From: a virus | Reading direction: 5' to 3' (one strand) | Virus record (IMG/VR): IMGVR_UViG_3300025012_000214 | Span: 1-34,768 of that record | DNA length: 34,768 nt | Part shown: positions 29,496 to 34,768 of the stretch, in pieces | Layout: each line of letters opens with the position of its first letter | How positions within the stretch are numbered: position 1 is the first letter of the stretch | Program-made: the position numbers and the translations under genes | Notes under the pieces: generated by a model | Databases searched by the model: none | What the model was told of the DNA's origin: nothing | What the model saw: the letters and a program-made list of their open reading frames with translations, nothing else

Positions 29496-29821
29496 TGAAG
29501 CCGTACATGGGCTTTAGCCGGACAGCCGGGGCGCATAATGGCGCGATCCTGATATTCGCTCATACCGCACGAGAGGCCCGCGCCGTCGGCTGGAAAGAGT
29601 TCGGGCGGGAACTGACGGATGAGTTCACCTACTTCGCGGTGCGGCGGATGTGGAAAGCCCCGTGGCTGTTCAAAGACGCCGACCGTTCTAAAATCTTACG
29701 GGACAAGCCGCATTTCATCGATGCCCCTACCTCATGCGAACGATGCGAGAAGTGGGGCTTTGAAATCATCGATGGGGTGTGCTCGGAATGCCGGAAAGAG
29801 GAGGCCGCCGATGGCGAATGA
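29492..29821 (+). CDS. Small zinc-binding protein
   Basis: 109 residues, ATGA overlap. An alpha/beta start (GAILIFAHTAREARAVGWKEF) is followed by two CxxC pairs (CERC and CSEC), a zinc ribbon. No named family. Confidence 0.65.
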   Translation: MMKPYMGFSRTAGAHNGAILIFAHTAREARAVGWKEFGRELTDEFTYFAVRRMWKAPWLFKDADRSKILRDKPHFIDAPTSCERCEKWGFEIIDGVCSECRKEEAADGE

Positions 29822-30050
29822 GCGCAAGCCGTGTCCGTTCTGTGGTGGAGCGCGGTCTAAAATTGACGCCACGTTCCGGTTCCCGCACTATTCGTGGTTG
29901 AGACAGATATGGGCCAGAATCACGCGAGAACCGGATATTTTTGCGTTCTCAATTCGCTGTTTAATGTGTGGAGCAGAGGGGCCGTGGTTCAAATCACCTA
30001 CGTCCGCCGTTAACGCATGGAACCGCAGGGCGAAAGACGGGGATGAATGA
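29811..30050 (+). CDS. Lar-like restriction alleviation family zinc protein
   Basis: 79 residues. KPCPFCGG (C8, C11) and RCLMCGAEGPWFKSPTSAVNAWNRR (C50, C53) match the Lar/zinc-ribbon family (PF14354). In the Rac prophage, Lar moderates type I restriction. Many family members are uncharacterised, so a restriction role here is only a possibility. Overlaps its neighbours at both ends. Confidence 0.8.
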   Translation: MANERKPCPFCGGARSKIDATFRFPHYSWLRQIWARITREPDIFAFSIRCLMCGAEGPWFKSPTSAVNAWNRRAKDGDE

Positions 30051-30301
30051 TGCCCGAACTGACAATCAATGACGTGCTGGATGAACTCTCCCGGTATATC
30101 TGGCTCAATGACCGGGGCCAACTCGTAATGGATTCCCAGATATCAAGGATTCTCGACCCGGACAAACTGAATTTGCTCCGGTCGTGCGTCGAGGATAATA
30201 TCCGCGATGACGATTACCCGATGGAGCCGCGTTCAGGGAGGATCGATTACGCGGCGGCGGTGAAGGATTTCAAGGAGACGTGTGATGCCGACAAAGATTG
30301 A
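30047..30301 (+). CDS. Small acidic hypothetical protein
   Basis: 84 residues (a second ATG at 30050 is equally possible). Acidic, alpha/beta. Ends in KDFKETCDADKD, overlapping the next gene by 17 bases. Unrecognised. Confidence 0.6.
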   Translation: MMPELTINDVLDELSRYIWLNDRGQLVMDSQISRILDPDKLNLLRSCVEDNIRDDDYPMEPRSGRIDYAAAVKDFKETCDADKD

Positions 30302-31040
30302 ATGGGCGGAGGAGACATGGAACCCCATCACGGGATGCACCCCCATCAGCGCGGGGTGTACGAACTGTTACGCCGCTCGCATGGCATACCGACTCCGGGG
30401 CCGGTACGGGTATCCGGCCGTAAATCCTTTTCAGGTGACGCTCCACGGGGATAAACTGAATGAGCCGCTGAAATGGAAGAAGCCGCGCCGTATATTCGTC
30501 TGTTCGATGGGGGATTTATTCCATAAAAACATCCCATTTACATTACTTGCGCGAATCTGGGATGTAATATTTGATCATTCATTTTATCCGATGCCGGGCG
30601 GGATGATATTCCCTACGTATCACACTTTCATCATTCTCACCAAACGCCCGGAGCGGGTATGGGAATTTTATAAATGGATGAGCCTGAAACGCAACCGAAA
30701 TGTGGCCTACAATAACATCTGGCTCGGCGTGACCGTCGAAAACGCGGATAACCTGCACCGCCTTGATATGCTCCGAAACATCCCCGCCGCCGTGAAGTTC
30801 GTGTCGTATGAACCCGCCCTCGGCCCGGTAGATTGGACGCCGTACCTTGACTTCCTCGGCTGGTGCGTATGTGGGGCAGAAACAGGCCCCGGTAAACGAC
30901 CGATGGAAAAGCGGTGGGCAATCGACGTGATGGAACAATGCGATGCGGCGGGTGTCCCGTTCTTTTTCAAAAAAGATAGCATTGGTGGGCATCGGATCGC
31001 CGGGCTGGTGCGTGAGGACTTCCCAAAGGAGGGGCGATGA
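30285..31040 (+). CDS. Phage Gp37/Gp68 family protein (DUF5131)
   Basis: 251 residues from ATG 30285, with AAGGAG 8 bases upstream. WNPITGCTPISAGCTNCYA (C18, C25, C28) is the metal-binding signature of DUF5131 / Gp37-Gp68 proteins. It is followed by FVCSMGDLFH, ILTKRPER, NIWLGVTVEN and FVSYEPALGPV, all in the usual order. The fold is a TIM-barrel-like one related to radical-SAM enzymes, and a three-cysteine cluster site is plausible. The reaction is unknown. It is widespread in phages and mobile elements. Confidence 0.9.
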   Translation: MPTKIEWAEETWNPITGCTPISAGCTNCYAARMAYRLRGRYGYPAVNPFQVTLHGDKLNEPLKWKKPRRIFVCSMGDLFHKNIPFTLLARIWDVIFDHSFYPMPGGMIFPTYHTFIILTKRPERVWEFYKWMSLKRNRNVAYNNIWLGVTVENADNLHRLDMLRNIPAAVKFVSYEPALGPVDWTPYLDFLGWCVCGAETGPGKRPMEKRWAIDVMEQCDAAGVPFFFKKDSIGGHRIAGLVREDFPKEGR

Positions 31041-31228
31041 AACGCTATAAATATCATATCCGAAGCACTGGAGATTTTTGGATTGCTACATGTTCGATGC
31101 GACCCCTCGGTAGGCAAGATTGGGCCGAATATTATGTCTACTCCGCCGATGTCGAATCACATCCGGCGTACCCGTCCGGGTTCTGCAAAACCTGCTTGCG
31201 GCTGTGGGAGAAAGGACGGAAGGAATGA
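31037..31228 (+). CDS. Small hypothetical protein
   Basis: 63 residues, ATGA overlap. Beta-rich aromatic start (YKYHIRSTGDFWIATCSM), CKTC pair near the end. Unrecognised. Confidence 0.55.
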   Translation: MKRYKYHIRSTGDFWIATCSMRPLGRQDWAEYYVYSADVESHPAYPSGFCKTCLRLWEKGRKE

Positions 31229-31395
31229 AGCAAAAAACGGAGGATGAAATAGCAATCGCGGCATGGAATAGTGCCGAAAGAGCGTGGAAAGCACATGCCG
31301 CATGGGCGCGGGCGAAAACAAGACTTATGAAGGCCCGGAAATGGGCAAGAAAAACAGCACTCGCAGAACATAAACGTCACGAGGCCGCAAGATGA
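31225..31395 (+). CDS. Small basic helical protein
   Basis: 56 residues, ATGA overlap. Ala/Lys/Arg/Trp-rich helix (AWARAKTRLMKARKWARK). Possibly nucleic-acid or membrane interacting. Unrecognised. Confidence 0.55.
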   Translation: MKQKTEDEIAIAAWNSAERAWKAHAAWARAKTRLMKARKWARKTALAEHKRHEAAR

Positions 31396-31424
31396 AACAG
31401 TCCGTGGAGTGGCACAAGGAGTAA
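31392..31424 (+). CDS. 10-residue leader or gene remnant
   Basis: ATG 31392 (ATGA overlap) to TAA. Encodes MKQSVEWHKE. Too short to judge. It could be a relic of a deleted gene or a coupling leader for 31448. Confidence 0.2.
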   Translation: MKQSVEWHKE

Positions 31425-31447
31425 TTCGTATAGTGAGGGGGTATTAA

Positions 31448-31645
31448 ATGGCCGCAACTGCCTACACGAACGACAAGGGCACGCGGTGGGAAGTGGGTGA
31501 GGGTGATGCATATAGGGAATGGTATATTTACCGCATACTAAAAAACAGGAAACGAGTACGGTATGGGGGTAGATTCCCTTCGCCGAATGCAGCCCAAGCC
31601 GCGCTCGACGCAATGGCGAAAAAGAACAACTGGAAGGACGAGTGA
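31448..31645 (+). CDS. Small hypothetical protein
   Basis: 65 residues, ATG 31448 behind GAGGGGG. Beta strands followed by a helix (NAAQAALDAMAKKNNW), as in small WGR-like or phage accessory modules. No family named. Confidence 0.6.
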   Translation: MAATAYTNDKGTRWEVGEGDAYREWYIYRILKNRKRVRYGGRFPSPNAAQAALDAMAKKNNWKDE

Positions 31646-31965
31646 TGATAACGCGAGAAGTCATACCATGGAGTGAAAGGTGGGGTATCGCAGAAAGGAC
31701 AGGCGACTCTCTCGCCCGGCATGTCCGCGCAAGACGATACAAAACAGAGGATGCGGCAAAGGCCGCTCTTATAAAACTGGAAGAGAATATCGCGAAGAAA
31801 AAGAGAGATGGGGCGGCAAAGAGGCTTCGCGCCAAGAATGCCCTTGCCCGCGTCGCCCGGCACGAAGCCACGCTGAAAGAGATACAGGAGCGCCTTGATA
31901 GTGCGGCCTTTAACCGAATTGAACTTATTGAAATCATCGACAAGGCGATGAAGGAGGAGCCATGA
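31645..31965 (+). CDS. Small coiled-coil hypothetical protein
   Basis: 106 residues from ATG 31645 (TGATG with the previous stop; GTG 31642 is an alternative). N-terminal W-rich part then long charged helix (ALIKLEENIAKKKRDGAAKRL...). It shares a RY.TEDAAKAAL-like helix with the preceding protein. Confidence 0.6.
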   Translation: MITREVIPWSERWGIAERTGDSLARHVRARRYKTEDAAKAALIKLEENIAKKKRDGAAKRLRAKNALARVARHEATLKEIQERLDSAAFNRIELIEIIDKAMKEEP

Positions 31966-32189
31966 CAGCATGGGAAACAATCAAGGCGAAGTTGACGGCG
32001 GATACAGGGCCGGGGACATTCGGAGAGGGAATGGAAATAAACAAGGCGGCGCGGCTGTTTGTGGCGCTCAGGCCGTATCTCAAGGATTGGGATAACGAGG
32101 TCGCCGTGTTCAACGCGGATGAATCCGTGGGAAAGGCCCTCACACAACGCTCGCTTGAAAAGGAACTCGAAAGGGGCGGCGTATTATGA
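31962..32189 (+). CDS. Small hypothetical protein
   Basis: 75 residues, ATGA overlaps at both ends. Alpha-helical; contains LFVALRPYLKDWDNEV. Unrecognised. Confidence 0.6.
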   Translation: MTAWETIKAKLTADTGPGTFGEGMEINKAARLFVALRPYLKDWDNEVAVFNADESVGKALTQRSLEKELERGGVL

Positions 32190-32278
32190 CCGACTGTTCG
32201 ACAGCCCGGTTCCCGGAGCGCGTAGAAATGGCTGAAGGAGGAACAGGGAACGGGGTGTTAAAAGCCCCGTTCCCGTAG
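32186..32278 (+). pseudogene. 5' fragment of DNA adenine methylase, ends at in-frame TAG
   Basis: 30 codons from ATG 32186 (ATGA overlap) to TAG 32276-32278. The fragment ends in GVLKAPFP. Three codons later the same frame continues YFGGKSSVAAIVW. D12 methylases have an unbroken (L)KAPFPYFGGK at this point, so TAG-CAA-ACG is a 9-base insertion with a stop. A strong hairpin lies just before the stop (32246-32274). The gene may be broken or read through. Confidence 0.65.
32246..32274 (+). other. Strong hairpin next to the amber codon
   Basis: GGGAACGGGG (32246-32255) pairs perfectly over 10 bp with CCCCGTTCCC (32265-32274) around a 9-base loop. TAG follows two bases later. The stem overlaps a possible GTG start at 32255 and the codons for KAPFP. 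Confidence 0.75.
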
Positions 32279-32317
32279 CAAACGTACTTTGGCGGGAAAT
32301 CATCCGTCGCGGCTATC

Positions 32318-33310
32318 GTGTGGGACGCGCTTGGACAACCCCGGTCATACATAGAGCCGTTCTTTGGGAGCGGGGCCGTCCTCCTTGCGCGCCCTGGATA
32401 CGGACCGGGGATGACCGAAGCGGTATGCGATAAAGACGGCTTCATAGCCAACGTTTGGCGGGGGATACAGTTTGCCCCGGATGAGGTTGCGCGCTGGTGC
32501 GATTGGCCGATAAATCACGCGGATTTATGCGCCCGCCGGACAGAACTCATCAAGAACGAGGAACGGTTGCTTGAAAATCTCATTGCCGATCCGAACTGGT
32601 ATGATGCGGTTCTTGCCGGGTATTGGGTATGGGCGGCATCGTGCTGGATTGGGAGCGGGCTGACAAGGCCGAACGGGGGACCGTATTTATCGAAAGCCGA
32701 AAATGGCATAACCAGTCTCGGCAAGCGCCCGCAACTCACGGGGTTCACGGACAAGGGCGTGTGCGCGGCGGGGAAAAGACCTGACTTAAAAATGGATTGC
32801 CTTGGGAAAGGCGTTCATGCGGAGCAAGTGCCCTTACTTGACCACGGGAAAGGCATCTGCGCCGCCCGTTCCGAGCGCATCTACTCGTGGATGCGGGAAC
32901 TCTCGAACCGGCTCCGCAACGTTCGGGTAGTATGCGGGGATTGGAGCCGAGTATGCGGCGGGAATTGGCAAGACAACAACGGCTCGTGCGGCATGTTCTT
33001 TGATCCTCCGTATGGCGTCACCGACCGCGATACCGACGTGTATCATCACGATTCAACCGATGTCGCCGCCGCCGTCAACGCATGGGTTCTTCAGCGCGGA
33101 CGCCGCGAGACTTACCGCATCGTGCTCGCCGGATACCGAGAGGAGCATCATAACCTTCTTGCGCACGGCTGGACGGAAAGAACATGGAAAGCCAACGGCG
33201 GATACGGGAACCAAAGCAAATCCGGCGGGCGCAAAGGCAATCAGAACAAGAACCGGGAAGCACTGTTCTTCTCCCCTCATTGCGTTCAACAGCAAGGGCG
33301 GCTGTTATGA
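32318..33310 (+). CDS. D12-class DNA adenine methyltransferase (main part)
   Basis: 330 residues counted from GTG 32318, but the real frame is continuous back to 32279 with YFGGK, and beyond the TAG to 32186. YIEPFFGSGAVLLARPG (residues 11-27) is the S-adenosylmethionine loop. MFFDPPYGV (DPPY at 229-232) is the catalytic motif IV, and a KNREALFFSP end fits D12 enzymes. It would methylate adenine in phage DNA to escape host restriction. Started at 32318, the protein lacks the conserved N-terminal YFGGK, so activity is uncertain unless the amber codon is suppressed. Confidence 0.8.
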   Translation: MWDALGQPRSYIEPFFGSGAVLLARPGYGPGMTEAVCDKDGFIANVWRGIQFAPDEVARWCDWPINHADLCARRTELIKNEERLLENLIADPNWYDAVLAGYWVWAASCWIGSGLTRPNGGPYLSKAENGITSLGKRPQLTGFTDKGVCAAGKRPDLKMDCLGKGVHAEQVPLLDHGKGICAARSERIYSWMRELSNRLRNVRVVCGDWSRVCGGNWQDNNGSCGMFFDPPYGVTDRDTDVYHHDSTDVAAAVNAWVLQRGRRETYRIVLAGYREEHHNLLAHGWTERTWKANGGYGNQSKSGGRKGNQNKNREALFFSPHCVQQQGRLL

Positions 33311-33381
33311 CCGAGCGCGACTGGCTCCTCTTGACGGACCCCCGGCTAGGCGACCCGCTGGCTGATATAAAAGATGGATGA
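33307..33381 (+). CDS. 24-residue small protein
   Basis: ATG 33307 overlaps the methylase stop (ATGA) and its own stop lies beside ATG 33378. Encodes MTERDWLLLTDPRLGDPLAD-like peptide. Coupling on both sides makes translation plausible. No known role. Confidence 0.4.
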   Translation: MTERDWLLLTDPRLGDPLADIKDG

Positions 33382-33416
33382 CAGGTGACAAACGGCCCTC
33401 GAATGGAGGCCCCAAG

Positions 33417-33818
33417 ATGCCCGACATAACGATGTGCGTAAGTGCGGAATGCGCTCACAGAAAACAATGTTATCGGCATCACGAAAGCGGCACAGTTCCA
33501 GATGAAGATCAATCCTACGCGGATTTCAGCCAACCCCCGTGTAATGTGTGCGATAGTTTCATCAGGAGGCCCCAAGATGCAGACAGAGATGAAAGGCGGC
33601 CAGCTCCGGGCCATCAATGCCCGATATGTAAAGCGATAGGGAGTATACTTGACAAAAAGGTCAAAAAAGTACCACCATGTAGGGCATGTGGCGGGATCGG
33701 GCGTGTAACATATCCGGGTGAGAGGCGGGTTATGATACCGCTTCACTTGGGGCCACAGGGGTATGTTACAACCATATTGAGGAGAGTATCTGATGTGTTT
33801 GAAGGGGATACCCCATGA
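33417..33818 (+). CDS. Cysteine-rich small protein, apparently a two-gene fusion
   Basis: 133 residues from ATG 33417, chosen for GGAGG 7 bases upstream and the usual MPDITMC start; ATG 33378 is possible. Part one (DITMCVSAECAHRKQCYRHH...DQSYADF...CNVCDSF) is a known small phage family that normally ends there. Part two (CPICKAIGSILDK...PCRACGGIGRV) resembles a DnaJ-like zinc finger, normally a separate gene. At the junction the 16 bases containing the ribosome site and ATG are repeated (33565-33580) in another frame. This suggests the fusion came from a frameshift. Confidence 0.7.
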   Translation: MPDITMCVSAECAHRKQCYRHHESGTVPDEDQSYADFSQPPCNVCDSFIRRPQDADRDERRPAPGHQCPICKAIGSILDKKVKKVPPCRACGGIGRVTYPGERRVMIPLHLGPQGYVTTILRRVSDVFEGDTP

Positions 33819-34081
33819 CAGCAGACGAAATCGCCCGCCTCTATCCCGCCGCCGCCCGCGCGCTCGCGGCCCTGCTTGAAAAGCGCGGAGTCACCGTAAC
33901 CGAAGCGGACGTACGCACCTTTGAAAACGCCCTCATATCCCCCGTCCGCGCCATACTGATTCGAGACGAATACCGCCGGGGCCGCAAATCCGGGGTGAGA
34001 AGCGAACGCTTGCAATCCGAACTCGCGGAGAAGTATATCCTGTCATACGCGGCAGTTCATACGATCCTTTTTGAAAAGTAG
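33815..34081 (+). CDS. Mor-like transcription regulator
   Basis: 88 residues, ATGA overlap. The C-terminal helix-turn-helix (RRGRKSGVRSERLQSELAEKYILSYAAVHTIL) has the (A)EKYxLSxxxVxxIL layout of Mor/C-type phage late-gene activators, though it is shorter than Mu Mor. It lies directly before a 19-base palindrome and a -35 box, just ahead of the late genes. It is therefore a strong candidate for the late activator. Confidence 0.72.
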   Translation: MTADEIARLYPAAARALAALLEKRGVTVTEADVRTFENALISPVRAILIRDEYRRGRKSGVRSERLQSELAEKYILSYAAVHTILFEK

Positions 34082-34097
34082 TTGTTTGAAACAACTA
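34079..34097 (+). promoter_or_regulatory. 19-base perfect palindrome, probable operator
   Basis: TAGTTGTTT-G-AAACAACTA, with 9-base arms. Its first three bases are the stop codon of the Mor-like gene. It ends 10 bases before a TTGACA box. It suits a dimeric regulator binding upstream of the promoter. Confidence 0.75.
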
Positions 34098-34107
34098 TCA
34101 TCCCCTC

Positions 34108-34136
34108 TTGACATTCCCCGATATTCTCTCCGTAAG
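34108..34136 (+). promoter_or_regulatory. Late promoter candidate with poor -10
   Basis: TTGACA at 34108-34113. At 17-19 bases the -10 reads CGTAAG, GTAAGG or TAAGGT, none close to TATAAT. A good -35 with a weak -10 and an upstream palindrome would suit an activator-dependent promoter for the HNH-terminase-structural operon. Confidence 0.5.
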
Positions 34137-34161
34137 GTTCTCTCCCCTTACTCTCCCTCAC

Positions 34162-34192
34162 GGCGGCCCCGTGTTCATGGCGCGGGGCCGCC
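34162..34192 (+). other. Strong hairpin in late leader
   Basis: GGCGGCCCCG (34162-34171) pairs over 10 bp with CGGGGCCGCC (34183-34192), 11-base loop. No U-tract follows. It lies in the 5' leader of the HNH gene transcript and could affect stability or translation. Confidence 0.6.
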
Positions 34193-34216
34193 CCCTCTAA
34201 ACGGGGCGCGGATCAC

Positions 34217-34594
34217 ATGCCTCATCAGTTACCGAAGCCGTGCTCACACCCCGGTTGTCCACGCATCATCACCACCGGGACGTACTGCGAGAAGCACGAG
34301 CGAGAGGCAAAGCGCCGTAAGGACGAGGGCCGCAAGTCCTCTTACCAGCGAGGGTATACCAAACGATGGAGCGCCTACCGCAAACAGTATCTCCGAGAGC
34401 ATCCTTTGTGCGTCATCTGCGCACGCTGCAATCTTATTGTCCCTTCCGATACAGTAGATCATATCATCCCTCATCGCGGGGATTATTCCCTGTTCTGGGA
34501 TGCGGACAATCACCAGCCGCTCTGTCGCTCATGCCACAACCGCAAGACGGCGACATACGACGGAGCGTTTGGACATGAGACGAAATTATATTAA
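34217..34594 (+). CDS. HNH endonuclease of packaging module
   Basis: 125 residues, ATG 34217. An N-terminal zinc pair set (C9, C14, C24, H27) precedes the HNH core: CVICARC (C65, C68), VDHIIPHRGD (H82), NHQPLC..CHNRKTA (N98, C103, C106, H107). This form is found just upstream of terminase genes, where it assists DNA cutting at packaging. It indicates that terminase genes lie just past the right edge. Confidence 0.9.
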   Translation: MPHQLPKPCSHPGCPRIITTGTYCEKHEREAKRRKDEGRKSSYQRGYTKRWSAYRKQYLREHPLCVICARCNLIVPSDTVDHIIPHRGDYSLFWDADNHQPLCRSCHNRKTATYDGAFGHETKLY

Positions 34595-34757
34595 ATGCTT
34601 CTTGTCTTCATACCTTCTTGTTTTAAAAGCATTAGGGGTACTAAAATTAATATGCAACGCGGTAAAAGAGAAAAGATGTGAGTGTCAGAAAATAGAGTAT
34701 CAAAAATTAACACCCCGTGATGAATCGGCCGGGGGGCATAAAATCTCTGGGGAGTAA
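34575..34757 (+). CDS. Low-confidence 60-residue frame in AT-rich end region
   Basis: ATG 34575 lies inside the HNH gene and no ribosome site is seen. The frame runs to 34757 with a hydrophobic stretch (FLSSYLLVLKALGVLKLICN) and a charged end. The region is much lower in GC than the rest. It may instead be an untranslated stretch before the small terminase or an inserted segment. Confidence 0.25.
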   Translation: MRRNYIKCFLSSYLLVLKALGVLKLICNAVKEKRCECQKIEYQKLTPRDESAGGHKISGE

Positions 34758-34768
34758 CAACGGGAAAC

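Noticed and set aside
32186-33310. Whole-phage recoding of TAG to an amino acid
   Set aside because: Several well-bounded genes here end in TAG, such as Gp157 at 23231 and the Mor-like gene at 34081.

Overview
This window is most of the genome of a tailed double-stranded DNA phage with siphovirus-type genes. All genes lie on the plus strand, packed head to tail, and many overlap by the four bases ATGA. The left end starts inside the last codons of a portal gene. The right end stops just after an HNH nuclease gene of the kind that usually precedes the terminase genes. On a circular map, only the terminases and most of the portal would be missing. GC is high except in the last ~170 bases. Promoters look sigma70-like and Shine-Dalgarno sites are clear, so the host is a bacterium, but nothing identifies it. 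No integrase, repressor or DNA polymerase was recognised, which fits a lytic phage that relies on the host replisome.

Left half (1-20107), virion and lysis. Order: portal end, HK97-type prohead protease, major capsid protein, small head proteins, two exported fibre-like proteins, head-tail connector with an inserted beta domain, head closure, gp10-like protein, tail terminator, three tail-tube-like genes in tandem, two tail assembly chaperone frames joined by a perfect AAAAAAC slippery site, tape measure, distal tail protein, tail hub, an Fn3-like protein, and a large signal-peptide-bearing LamG/DUF2341 adhesin. A lysis cassette follows: an M15 peptidase and four membrane proteins. It closes with a strong intrinsic terminator.

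Right half (20108-34768), early, replication and accessory genes. A control region with a consensus promoter (20292-20320) drives a run of small genes, including a zinc ribbon, an HNH homing-type nuclease, a Rad52-like annealing protein and Gp157. A second consensus promoter (25101-25129) sits before a structured, terminator-ended RNA and a DUF1376-type replication protein. Many small accessory proteins follow, including a Lar-like zinc protein and a Gp37/Gp68 (DUF5131) protein. A DNA adenine methylase carries an in-frame TAG. A Mor-like regulator comes next, followed by a palindrome and a third promoter candidate, probably for the late genes.

The least explained part is the RNA-level architecture of 23.2-28.3 kb. 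Leaders between genes fold into GC-rich multi-helix structures. Two are tRNA-like units, each followed by the same 73-base element (72/73 identical copies), and each copy stands just before a gene start. A third tRNA-like fold with a GAT anticodon loop overlaps the 3' end of a gene. These, the leader RNA at 25136-25275, the secreted virion-type proteins and the amber-interrupted methylase are the best candidates for undescribed biology.
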